A DNA stretch of 64,000 nucleotides from Branchiostoma floridae (Eukaryota > Chordata > Leptocardii > Amphioxiformes > Branchiostomatidae). Each line of letters starts with the position of its first letter. Position 1 is the first letter of the stretch. The notes under the pieces were generated by a model, which searched no databases, was not told the DNA's origin, and saw only the letters and a program-made list of their open reading frames with translations. The DNA lies in the NCBI RefSeq assembly GCF_000003815.2, contig NC_049985.1, positions 9,629,715-9,693,714 of the forward strand, given 5' to 3'. The translations under genes were made by a program, and so were the position numbers. This document shows, piece after piece, positions 37,051 to 49,512 of this stretch.

Positions 37051-37786
37051 TTTACGTACAATGAATTCAGGCCAACTCAAACCAGTTTTAAATTTTCTCT
37101 AGGAGTATTTACCATCGCCTGACCCAGGAGTTAAACTGTTTGTCCTTATGTCGTGACAGCACACCTCAGCCCCTGCGGTATATACAGGGCCTTTCCGGTA
37201 TCTTCTCTCTAACAGTAATTGAACCACAGATGTGATAAAACAAAATCCTTTCCTCTTTGTCAATCTTCGCACATCAAGGTCAAGTTAATCCACACGGTAC
37301 CACGGTGACGGGTAGGTCCGTGCCATCAGGGGCGGATTAGCTAAGGCTAGGTCACGATTCCCTAATCCAATCCAGAAGAATTTACGACAAGCTTTCAACG
37401 ATATAGTAGCTAGATTAAACCCTTCCGAACCTGAAGAATGTAAATCCATCGAGTCACAGACAAAATAGATTGGGACGGATACAAGAATGTTGCTCGGCGA
37501 GTTAACCTGGGTTAATAGGACTCACAGAAATACATAGAGTGTAGGTCCTGTAACTGGAAATCATTACTTTCGGATGAATGTCACGGTTATATACTTGTAT
37601 GTTATAGCAACGTAAGCATTGATTGAAGAATAGCTACACCATGGTTTCTTTTTTTCACCTGAACACGTTTGTTAGTAAGAAGCCCATGTGTTGTTAGAAG
37701 ATAGAAATCACGTTTTGGTTTATGGTAGGGCGTGAGCCTTGTCTGGGTGCCATCCAGGTAATTCAGAGAAGCGGCTTGGAATTAGC

Positions 37787-37873
37787 CTGGGTACCATCCG
37801 ATTTATACCGGGGCTCCTTTACGTAGCGAGTGTAAGGAGCCCCGGAAGAAATCAGATAGTGCCCAGGCTAGCT
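37787..37873. mobile_element. Foldback MITE, TAGCCTGGGTACCATCC family, copy 1
   Basis: TAGCCTGGGTACCATCCGAT at the left and its imperfect complement ending GTGCCCAGGCTA at the right enclose an inner perfect stem CGGGGCTCCTTTAC / GTAAGGAGCCCCG. Almost the whole element is one hairpin. Confidence 0.82.
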
Positions 37874-38790
37874 TGGAATCGAAGCTCAATCTAAGTTAGG
37901 GAGATACGATGTGATCGTAGAGGGGAGAAATCCACAGGAGACAAGAAAACAACTAATCATAGAAGAAACATCCACTTGAGTCAGACAGGAAATATTGACG
38001 GAAATGAAACAAATTCCGTGAGAATGTTTGAAATCTTATTATAAGAAGGCTGGGCCGAAACCATTTGGCTGCCCTTAAGCACACATGCCATATGACTTGA
38101 TAAATCATAAGTGCAAGTATTCTCAAATAGACACTACACATATGATAAAATTTCTCTAATGAACGATTTCTTTCCTTGTGATATTCCGTTATACGACGTT
38201 CCCACGTATCGCCCGACAGTTCCCAATATTTCAGTGATACGTCCTGAGATACGCCGGCCCCTGGCGTGCCTCTGATGCTGTCCAGACCGCGATGTTGACA
38301 TGCCGGCTTTGATTGTGCCGGCCAACGTCACGTCGAAACAGGCACTCGTTAATTCCTTGCCAAAGGCAGTAGCAAAATGGACCCGACGAGCGCTCATAAC
38401 ATGTCTGATGGTATGCTGATATATACAATTTGAAGGGGATCATCTGGGACCTTAGAATGTTTCTCCTAAACCGTGTTCTCCCACACAGTACTTTAATATA
38501 TGTGTGTTACGTCCTATATCGTTACGAGCCACATAAGCGTATACGTGCAACGAGCTTGGACTTGGTGATACACACGACAACTTCAAGGAGTAACCACCTA
38601 CTTGCGATTGTCGTGACAATGTCTGCCTAGTGGTACTGTCAATGATGTGCAATAATATCCCATTGTCCAAACATACATCGTATGGAATCAGTGGCATTTG
38701 CTTGAATCCTTCATCGCAAATTGCCGAAGATTTCGCTCCGATTAAATGTCGGGTAATATTGGGAACAATGTCTACTGTCTTCACGTATTG

Positions 38791-38953
38791 TAGCCTGGGT
38801 ACCATCCGGAAAGCAGTTCACTCCGGCGTTTATTATACATTGTACACAGTCTCGTTCTGACATTTATTATACACTACATGTATATGTACATGTCGCTTCT
38901 CTGCTGTAGCAGAGGCGAACATAGGAACGAACTACCCAGGTACCCAGGCTACG
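38791..38953. mobile_element. Foldback MITE, TAGCCTGGGTACCATCC family, copy 2
   Basis: GTAGCCTGGGTACCATCCGG at the left and ACCCAGGTACCCAGGCTAC at the right form inverted ends around a T/A-rich core. The left end is the same as in copy 1, 1 kb away. Confidence 0.82.
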
Positions 38954-39010
38954 CGTATGTAGACTACGTAAACACACAGTACTGGTTTAATACTTAAATA
39001 TTGACATTAC

Positions 39011-39063
39011 CTTGTTCGGTGTCTGTAGATTACAGTTCCCTGTTATACGTCAGTGCCATCGAT
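39011..39063 (-). other. Candidate non-coding 5' exon of THSD1
   Basis: On the minus strand a pyrimidine-rich tract ending TTTTATAG precedes 39063 and AAG^GTAATG follows 39011. It has no clear coding content, so it would be 5' UTR if used. Confidence 0.3.
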
Positions 39064-42010
39064 CTATAAAACAAGAAGATACAATCGCAGTGTTATGCTT
39101 CCTCCACGTACCGAAAACAACATCACAAGGCAGTACATATCCTATTAGTACTGTCCGCGGGTCGGAGTTGACAAGCTAGGGAAAGTTCACATAATATGAA
39201 AGACGAAGGATGTGTCGGCATGGTGATGTCTTAAGGCACTTCCCCTGAGTTAGGTCAATACGTGACGCAGCTGATATGACTTTGTACACCCACCCCGTGG
39301 GGGCAGTAGTGAAATGGGAAAAGAATGCTTTGGAAGTGTGCCCAAACATTGTACAAACACTGTATCTGATTGCTCCCCCAGAACACCAGCCTATGGTCAC
39401 CGGCGGCCCCACAAACCACGACTTCTGTTACTAAATCTGAACATCTAATCACGCCTGATAACGAAACGATAGCTAGCGCTTGACGCATATATACAGCATG
39501 TACATATTCAGGTTACAGGTACATGTGGTGTGCAGTATTTAGTATACAATTTGAATATACAAACTCCGTAAAACACCGATGATCAGTAGTCGCACAATTT
39601 GGTTTCATGTATGACTATGTTTTTGCACATTTCTCAAGCATAGTGCATGTACCTAGACTAGTCTCGCTGCCTCTTCAGCACACTAGTAACGCGTTTATGA
39701 CCGATCCAGCAGTGTCTGGTAGATGCTAACACATTGGTCATATTTGCCCTGACCAACACGTCCTCTCACACGGACTTCAAGCAGTCCAGTAGCACATGTT
39801 AGAGGACATGTTGTCAACGGATCGATCCAGGCAGGGAGATATGACCCGGGACTCCAGTGTCACCGGAGGGGATAATCAATATATGGAGAGAAAAAGATGC
39901 AGAATTGTATGCTCGGGACGGCGACAGTCAAATGGACAATTCTCGTACTATCCTGTACGTCCAGGTTTCCTGACTTCGGTTGCCAGTGTGTGATGATGTG
40001 TGACTCAAGATGTACAAATTTACATATATCATTATGAAGTGGACATTAAGTGATCCAGCTTGTGTGCTTCCACACCTATTGTGGGATAATTTTTATGTTA
40101 TCAAAATTTGCATCACGCAACCTAAGCACAGAAAGGGCCGGGGCACCTGTCAAGGATCCGGATCTTTTTACGACGCAATAAATAAACATACGCGTCATCT
40201 ATGCCCAGTGTATATGACACGTGTTCATGAAGTCTATACCAAAGCAATATAACTCTTACGCCCCAACAAAATCCCTAACGACTCCAGCTCGACTTTCCCG
40301 GCCTGTTAACCGATATACCACCGCATCACAACGCCTAACAGGTGGGCAAATGAAACTACCAACGACAAAGAAAGACGGCTACCTTTAAGTTTAAGCAGTT
40401 TAGCTGTGCAGGCCATGGGTCCGTATCCTGTACTGTAGCCATTGTCATCACATGTTCGACTCGCCAACCGAAAATAGTACTTGCAAGGACGAACCTCGTT
40501 GAAGCACTACACTCCCACTCAGTACAGGGTACACGTCACTGTAGCTGGCCACGGTGTGTCCCCTCCACACATGGCTACATCCACTAGTTCCCCTCAACGT
40601 AAACGGGAGCCAGGTTGTACAGGAAGTTACATCGGCTCGGCACAGGGAAACAAGCACCCTCTTCGCCATGCAAATTCAAGAGCTTCGGGACAAAGGCCAA
40701 CCATAACAAGGTACTACAGGCAGCCACTCAACAGTAGCGACGGTCGATTTTAGCTTTGAATCACTGACACACGCTAGGCGGGAAGAAGAGAACACGGACT
40801 AAGGTCTAGGTTTCCGCACTAAACTAGCATTCACCTCTAACTATCCTGAAATTTAAAATCTACGACAAGCGAAGACTCCCTACTCCCTTCCTGATACTGT
40901 TGGCATTCTGATAGTTGATCCAGGGCCGCGGTGCTGTGTGAAGTGCAGATCTCTTGCAGGGTACTTAGGACGAAAAGGATATCCCTTGGAAAATACCTCC
41001 ACTCAACAACCCTGCATCCTGCAGAGATGTTTTCAGACAAGCAAAGATGAGATGATTTTTAGTACAACAAAGCGGAGGGTTCTCTAATACCCTGGAATTC
41101 AGTAGAACTTTTAGTAATGTCGGCTAAATTTAATAGAACGTGTGGGAAATTATTTAAGTACCTATATTTGGGAAACAACACACTCCAAAGGATAATTCAT
41201 CCTCATTTTACGCGCAGTTCTATCAAACCAGATTGGACAACCATATGTGCGACATGTTCTGATGTGGTTTGACCACATGCCCCGCATAAATTCAACATCG
41301 CTATGCTTGTTTAACAAACTCATGCAAGGATTTTCCTTGGCGTCAAATATAGCCCTTCCCTATATATCTCCGTGCCGCCCGGACCGTTTCCCGCCACGCT
41401 ACCGGGCACGGAAGCAGGTCAACAATTTGACCCGAAGTCTTTCAATTATAACAACACGAGTTGGGCAGTTTACAGCTGTAAATTCGGACTTGCAAGCCCA
41501 GTAGCTCGTTAAATCACGTTATGAAACTGCGTGATGAGTGTCTGACACAGGTTTGTCTATGCTCACCATTCCAGTGTGTCAGTATTCGTTTATTTCTACA
41601 ATAGGACAGGTGCCTTCCGTCATGAAAAATTCTACAAACGACGAAGTTCAGAGAAGACGTATTTATGGGTAAACACTCCACGAAAAAACGTTTCTAATTT
41701 TGCGAGATTGAAATTGGACATCGGAGAGGTGCTGAAGTATGCATTACGTAGTACGGTACATTGCTGAATGAAAGGACAAACTCGGCAAAGCTAAAGGCAG
41801 AGGCAGCCCGACGACACATAACCAAATAATCCCCCAGCGCCATTCATCAACGAGTCATCAACAACTTGATGTTTTCCTTCATGCTTTACGTCAGATTCAC
41901 TCGCCTGAAATTTTCGCGGAATGTGACGGTTTCTGGCGGGTGTGACGATAGGAACGACAATGTTATATCTAGTATTATCTACACTGCACGGAGCGACAAT
42001 GTGTGTACAT

Positions 42011-42134
42011 TCTCTCCCTCTCCCTCTCCCTCTCCCTCTCCCTCTCCCTCTCCCTCTCCCTCTCCCTCTCCCTCTCCCTCTCCCTCTCCCTCTCTCTCTC
42101 TCTCACTCTCTCTCACTCTCTCTCACACACACAC
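42011..42134. repeat. (TCCCTC)n / (CT)n / (CA)n microsatellite
   Basis: A run of CTCCCT hexamers passes into CTCTCTCA and then CACACA. Any Ser/Pro/Leu-rich ORF across it is an artefact of the repeat. Confidence 0.97.
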
Positions 42135-45100
42135 GTGATGACTTCATAGAACTTAACGGCAAAGCAGCACAGGAAAGTTTGTGATTCTGTCTTATAAAGA
42201 AATGGCTAGAGTTTCTTCATGTTTGTCGGCATAAAATGCCTGAACTCCTCCAGTTGAGAAATGTTTAATCTACGTAGATCTATGGTTCACCAGTCCTGAC
42301 CATGGCAGACACAGCTCTGCGCTCTTCCACGGCCAAGTGCACCGAGTGCAGGCATTTTGGCCCTGCATGCTTCTGGTTCGGTGATTGTAAGCCGTTGTAA
42401 CGTGACATTTCCCACGCGACCACCAAACAGTGTCGGGAATGTCAACTCGTGTGTAACAGCTCAACCACGTGTGGACAGGCGCTGAAAACGCTCAGTCTGT
42501 GTTTGACTTCGCCATTCAACACTGAAGTCTCCAAGGATCCAGACACTGTAATATTTACACCGCGCTTTGCAGCATCACGCGATTTGTGTTCACATCGATT
42601 TTCTCCGGGTAACTGTATAACGTGACCGTCTGACACTGTCGGAGTATTTTGGGAAAGAGGCGAGGTAAGGCCAAGCAAAGTGTGTCTGAGAATGTAGTGA
42701 CTATACTATATACACATATGTGGACATATGTGGACATATGATCGGCCTTTGAGCGTCGGTGGGCAAGATTTCCTGCTAACAACTCAATCAAGTATGACCT
42801 TGATCACACATGTTGTATTTGCAACAAAACTACCCCCGACCCCGACCCACCACCTACCCACCTACCCACACGGTGAAGTCCTCAACATTGCGATCAAACA
42901 AGCTCCCATGGGAACTGGGTCTAAAGCCCAGTAGCTGACCCACATCCGGGCATTGACCTACGTGACCTGCTGGCGGAGTTTCCGCCTATCAGTGTAATGT
43001 TAGATCGTTATGCATCGATCAACTTCAACCTGCCAAGGTCTGCCGTAAATTTTAACGATCACCGTTGAAGATGGTCCATTCACGTACCCGTACTCCCTTT
43101 GAAGGCCCTGGCGCATAAAGTTTTAGATGACATATGACTTCATCTTTCTCACATGCAACTTTACGAACTTTTATATCCCTTTCTTTGCCTGATTCGTTGC
43201 GACTGGAAGAGGGTATAACGGTATGGAAAAAGAACCTCCGCTGAATCGATTCAGCTCTCTTGTGGGTGATCAGAACTGTTCTTTTAGTGAGGCTTTCTGT
43301 TAAAAGCACCATTCTCCATGTGAAAAACCAAGCTTTCTTTGAACCACACATAGCGTTTCCCAATAGAGCATAGACCTTTATGCACCCAACACGTGCACTA
43401 ATACTCATGGACATTTCCTACATTCTAATCGAAGAATTTAAGTCAGCAGAGTCAAGTTCAAATGTGGTCACGAGCGTCAGCTTACAGTCTGACCACACAG
43501 GTTAACGTTCCGTTATAATCGGAGCAGTCAACAAAGCATTCCACCTGTTACCGAAACCTGTCATGTAAAACAGACATACACAGTTCAGGACATCAGAGAC
43601 TGGTTTCTCATGGATGGTGATCGCAGGTATCACAGAGAAGAGCGATTCGTAGCCTGGTAACAGTTTCAACGAGCCAGCTTAGGAGTGTTTTACAGGTCTC
43701 AATCCTAATACTTTTTCTGACGCTAATATTTTCACCCAGCCCTGCAAAAATCCACCGCGTGTACTATTGAACCTGGGCGGGCGGTCAACATTGGCAGCAC
43801 CGTAGAGCTTGTGGGGACCTCACGATAGCATGGTTACCAGTTTAAGCGATGCACCTTCACGAAGCAGACGATAACAACGAATGATGTTGTCAAACAGTCT
43901 AGAGGAAGAAACGTTACCCGTGTAAACACGCCATCTGTGGTGGAATGGCCAAGGTCACAATTAAGAGAGTTTCTTTTGAAATAAGAGCGGTGATACTTGA
44001 GCCAGCAGTAAAGAATTGAGATATTTTAGGAATGACATGTATGCTCATGACCCTGCACCGCTGCAATAAATGCTTTGGTACTTTGCACTATCATTTGCAC
44101 AAGTTGTATGAATATGGCTATAACGTTTGGACCAAATGAGAGATGTGAAGAGGGATTCAGGATGGGATGGGGGATGTTGATGTCAAGACTTGCACATTCG
44201 AACCGGCTCTCGTTATAATGAGGGAAATACTAGTATTGTGGGTTTTAAGAGTGTGTAGCTACCCGTCCTGGATATCTTTTTAGCCTCAATTCTTCATTCT
44301 CTAGTAGTGACACAGCATATAAGGCCATAGAATCCTCATGTTCCTACACACAATGGGACGGATCCGGAGCGAAAGGAGCAGTTGATTGAGAGCGATTCCA
44401 GGCCAGCCCTACTCCTGTGAATCCATCACAGCGTTAGCGTTATCTCCTGAATCTGCCATCAGGAATTTTACTACCTGGGTTGAGACACCTTGTGCTGATA
44501 TACCTACCGCTTCGTACACATGGGAATGATATCCTGACCTTGACTTTGCTCCTAAAAGGTAACCAGGCGCTAACACTACCTGGCTGTCCTGCCATGTACT
44601 GGGTCTACCCCCTACCGTGCGGCAGGGTAGCGTAGTGGTCCCCACCTGGTGATTCCCATCTTCCAAAGTTAACAGATGCCGTCACGACTTAACGGCAATC
44701 TGTTGGAAATGAGTCACAACCATTGGTGTAGAGGAGGGAGTGTTACGCATATTTTCAGTTTTGTCATTATTTAGTAACTCCCAAGCATATAACTAACGTT
44801 AGAATTAGTGGCACTTCAGTACCATACAAAATTGAGAACAGATGAAAATGTTCATATTTCTATATCTTAAGTTTTCAGAAACACAACACGTGCGAAATTT
44901 TAAATCGTCCCTTCTCATTTCAACACAGAACAATTTTTCGAATATCAAAGTACCAGCACTTTCAATAAACAATTCCTCAGCAGAATAGTAATTTAAAAAA
45001 AGTGTATGAATGAGAGAAGGATTGTAATGTAAGCAAAATGTATGAATGAGAAAAGGATTGAAGTCATAAAATGCTTATAATTATGATACACGTAATTCAA

Positions 45101-45504
45101 ATATATAAGCACTTTTGAAAGTGTTGACAAGCTAGCGTTGCCCTTCATGGCCCAAACGTCCCGAACTGAGGCGTAACTTATCAGCGACTGAGTCTTGACC
45201 GAGAAGAGGTCATAAACGGAAAGGACAGGAAGGATAACAGCGTGAATATCTCAAGTTCTCCGCTGTTCATGCAATTTGACATTGGGCTTCGAGTGGGCGA
45301 AATTATGCTTAATACCTCAGGCTTTTCCGGACAGAAGTAGTTTCATTTCCATCAGATTCTTTCTTTTGACAAAAGTCATCATTTAAGATGGAATGCAGAC
45401 TGACAGGTGGAAAGTGCTTTTGTGATGAATAAAGACATTCATCAATACCGTGAAACTAACTCTAACAACGTTTTTCTGTTGTTATTTTTGCATGAATGGT
45501 AACG

Positions 45505-45700
45505 CTAGTTCACCTCTTTTCGCAGAGCGACCTACATCCGTTGTCAGTTTTTAAAACACTGTATCAAGTCGACTGTGGTTTCAAATTGTACTAATATTTT
45601 TAAATTGTGGGGTTTGAAACCGCCGCGTCGACTTGATAACCCTAAATACTCTGTTTAAAAACAACAGATATAGGTTACTCTGCGCATGAAGGTGAACTAG
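45505..45700. mobile_element. Foldback MITE ending CTAGTTCACC
   Basis: Ends CTAGTTCACC (45505) and GGTGAACTAG (to 45700). Inner inverted blocks include CGCAGAG / CTCTGCG, GTTTTTAAA / TTTAAAAAC, ATCAAGTCGAC / GTCGACTTGAT and GGTTTCAAA / TTTGAAACC. The two halves pair nearly end to end over 196 bp. Confidence 0.85.
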
Positions 45701-46901
45701 TCTTACTTTTATTTATCATCCCTGGTGCTATGAGAGGATACAATAACATCCTTCATGCTCGTCCTACAGAGTTTTGTCAGAAAACAGCCGTTCCCACCCC
45801 TGATGATTGATGAACACATGCCCACCCGGCCCCCTCCGAGAGCCAATTCCTAAAAACAGAGACGAGCAGTTGGCCATCCATATAACATCACCGGCAGGAC
45901 CTGACATGTTCTATAACGTGATGAGGGTTCAAAGTCACACAGATGGCAGAATGGCCCACACGAGCTCGGCAACTTAGAGCGACTTGTGTGGGAAAAGTAT
46001 TCAGCCTCGCCGAGGATAACAAAACTTACCTTGTTATCGAGCTTGTGAACAAGCTCATAGAATTCCAGACGCTGGAAACAGGCCAATTTTCCGTCGGACT
46101 CAGTATGAATATCTTAATCCGACTGAGAGGTGATGTATCATAGTATCAACTTGTTGCTGCGGAGCCGTAGTAGTATGCCTTTCCGAATTCCGTGTGTCCG
46201 GAAGGTCTGGAAACGGGGACGGATACGTCAGTCGTCAGTGACACGCCAGGTACTCAATATCCCAAATGAACAGAAAGATGGCAGGAAGTGTCGGTAAAAC
46301 TCGGCATGCGTCTTTAAACGGTACGAAGCCCAAATGTTCACTGCGTTGTGCTGTGAGGTTGGAACACAAGGTTCGCCTTGTCCTTTGACCTTGCTGCCAG
46401 CTGACGCATGTCTGACGACGTCCCGAGGAAGCGACGACAGCAGGCAGGGGGAGGAACCTACCCACGGGCGGGCCCCGCCGCTGATGTGGTACCAATCATC
46501 CCACGAATTCTTCCTCGGGGTGCTGATGGTTTTTACGACACAAGACGTGCGGATTCCGTCAGTTTTTCATCAGGAGGCCGGCCTGGGAGGTCAGGGCCGG
46601 GGAAGGGACATACGAGAGGGCCGGGCACCGGAATGACAGTAATGAAAATTCGCGGGATGGAATGGCGGGAATTACGGATGGTGTATCGGGTGTGGGGTTA
46701 GGGAGGCAGGCGCACATATGACTACATCATTCAAAATCCCGGCAATTTCTTTCCTACTGAAGGCACAAACGGACGACAAAACCCAACATTTCAATACAAA
46801 TAAAGCACGCTTGCAACATAAGTTTACAATACATTAACTTTTAAACTTTTCTATTATTCACTCCATCGCAATATCACAGATACATTCCCTGTACAGATCT
46901 G

Positions 46902-46924
46902 ATTGGTCGTGCATGTCACGTGAC
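46902..46924. promoter_or_regulatory. CCAAT box with adjacent palindromic CACGTG E-box
   Basis: ATTGG (inverse CCAAT) lies 8 bp from GTCACGTGAC (46915-46924), a perfect ten-base palindrome of the USF/TFE3 (CLEAR) type. It could be a regulatory element or an unannotated start. Nothing nearby confirms a gene. Confidence 0.3.
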
Positions 46925-49139
46925 TGTGCGATAACATGCAAATCAGGGTGATGACAACAAACGAGGATGTACATGAGAAGAGACGAGCATGACCATTGCG
47001 CCATACACGGCAATGAACGTACTGTAACAACATTACCACACATGTCGTCACAGCTGCCACGCTGCGGGGGGTACATGGAGGGGGACGACGTCATATATAC
47101 ACTGAGCCGTCGCGGGGGGTCACAGATGTTAGGCTTGATTGTGGTGACTTATGGTAATGTGCAGTGGGGTGCTGTGAATATCACGTTGTCCCGGATAAAA
47201 GGACCATACAACGCCCTCGTTGAGGCAAAGATGGAGATACAACAACATGGTTGGTATCTCCCCAGGCCTTGCTTGTAAGGTCTTTTGAATAGTTACATCT
47301 GAAAGAGATGGTCACAACTATGCCCAGACATGCTCCATGGTCTTCCCTAGCGACACTACCATGCAGTACAAACGTTAGAATGTTTGAAATTTGAAAGAAT
47401 AAAAATTACTTACCATTGTATTCTTTTCATAATCATTGATAATGTAATAATGTCAATAATGGCCCAGGCTGGACAGAACAAGATAATTTGCAGTTAACCG
47501 GAGCATCACTACGGATTGACCCGTCCCGTCGTGTGCTGCATATCTTTACGATCGATGCCATGTCTGTTTTAAGAGCAAAGAGTGCAGAAAGAACATGTCA
47601 AAACTGTTTGTAGTACTGGTACTCTTACACCTCAATATCCTGAGTGGGGACCTGTCAGTTTTAAACAATATGCTGACTAATTCTGTGGACACACGCCCTG
47701 ATAAGAAAAAGTACTCACAGACAACCTTGAATCAAAAGTCAACAGACGAAAGAGCTTCCTCTCTAGATGTTATGATTATGTCACACTGTACTGTACTACA
47801 ACCTCAGTTGTTGTGGTGGAATGTGTTAGAAAGAAAACACGCCACCAACACTCACCGTGCCTGAGGCCATAAACATACCTGTCCTGTTCATCATATCCAG
47901 CCTACCCACGTAATTGTAGGGTAGGAGAGAGGCGCGTCAGCCGGGAGTGCTGTGTAATAACAGACCCCAGGACTAGATGTGGGCGAAGATTCTGAACTAA
48001 AAAAACGTCAGATAAGTCATCACGACAGACAGAGGGCAACAACCTTCTGACGATTTGCTGATGTCATGTCGCATGTGTCTTCAACTGTCGGTACGGCAGT
48101 GATTGCAGAGTTACGATGTAAAGAAGAAATTTTGTTTACATTGTAGTACCCAATTTGTTGCAAATCGCCTTCAATTTCTATGAATTCACTGCTTTATCTT
48201 TGAAAAAGTGTACCAATTAAATCTCAATCTAAAAACTGGTCTAGTTATACTATTATATCAGGTTAAACCTGAGCCTTACCGGTCTTGGCAATACGCTTAA
48301 CTGGATTTAAGTTAAAGGTATTGGTATTACTTCTAGATGACATGCAGAGAAACACAGTACTGCAAAACGAACAGATAGTGATAGAGTATTACTTTATCCC
48401 CCAGAGCACATGTGCAGGGGAAGCAAGAACTCTGCTGAAATGTTTGATCAGATCAACAGTTGTCGGTTTGAACAGACTCAAACTAATGAAGTATCAGAGG
48501 CTTGTGTTGATGTGAACTCGCGGGGATAACAGGATCGGACAGGTAGTTGGGTTAGTGATTACGCATGTACTGGACTGCCTTATCGGATCTCTAGATTGCA
48601 CAGCTGAAAAATCTAGTGCGTACTAGTATGCTTTGAAAAATTTAGAACGGCCAGCTACCCTCGTGAAGTCTGGGATAGACTATTCCACAAGCAGATATCG
48701 TGAGGAATGTTTGCGAGGGTTTCTGACTGGCTTCATGCATATTAATGGACAAGCAAGTCAGAAAATGGCCATCAGCCCCAAACCATAACAATCTTCCCTC
48801 CCTATGTCACAGGAAAGACTAGCACAGCGACTAATTGTTAGTATTCTGCCTACGGCTAGAATTCTTGCGGTGTGTAAGTGTTCTCTTTTACGTTCCATAT
48901 TGTCACATTCGCGTGTTTTAAGTCATGTAAATGTCAAATGGAGGTCATTGACGACATGTGTTCCCCATGCAAAGAACAAAGTGCCGACTAAGAGAACTTC
49001 AAAGTGCACGCCGCAACACACCTGTCCGTGAGACGCACCTGGCCAAGTGCCCCGCCCCGTCTTTTCCTTGTGAAGACCAGAATGTCGGCCTATTTGTCTT
49101 GAGATTCAAGCAACATACAAGTGTATATGTCCACATTAT

Positions 49140-49512
49140 TCCGATGGATGTCACCCCCGACCCTAAGGGTCAACACACGTGCAGCGTCTACACGGTTACG
49201 GGACTATGACCCCCACTTGCTTCAGTTGCCACATGTCAGAGTGACGTCATTTCGCGGGAGTCTGCAGTACTACGGTGTGCAGCTGTGGAACAAGCTTTCT
49301 CATGAAACACGAAGCATGATGAAGTTCAGGACATTTAGGCGCCAATTACACCTAATGGCTTAGTAATGCTATTTTTACAGTATGTTGTTATTCATTGTTA
49401 TTGTGTTGTTTTTATGTATGCGCATGTGCCCAGGATTGCCTGAAAAACAGGTCAACGCTGACCTGAGATGTATTCCTGGTAAAATAAATAAACTGAAACT
49501 GAAACTGAAGTG
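49140..49512 (+). mobile_element. LINE 3' end (reverse transcriptase ORF tail)
   Basis: Plus-strand codons to 49363 give a C-terminus containing YGVQLWNKLSHETR and FRTFRRQLH, the typical ending of CR1/Jockey-like non-LTR reverse transcriptase ORFs. A short 3' UTR follows and ends in a tandem ACTGAA tail after AATAAATAAA, as non-LTR elements often do. Everything upstream is missing, so it is a 5'-truncated dead copy. Confidence 0.75.

Noticed and set aside
41866-42184. Ser/Pro and Pro/Leu repeat ORFs
   Set aside because: They translate a CTCCCT microsatellite in different frames.
43052-43414. 120-codon minus-strand ORF
   Set aside because: No recognisable family or splice signals supporting it.
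46334-46701. GC-rich 97-100 codon overlapping ORFs
   Set aside because: Two frames open together in GC-rich DNA, no domain and no splice context.
48804-49209. Overlapping 75-83 codon plus-strand ORFs before the LINE end
   Set aside because: No family signal; possibly decayed LINE sequence but too degraded to claim.
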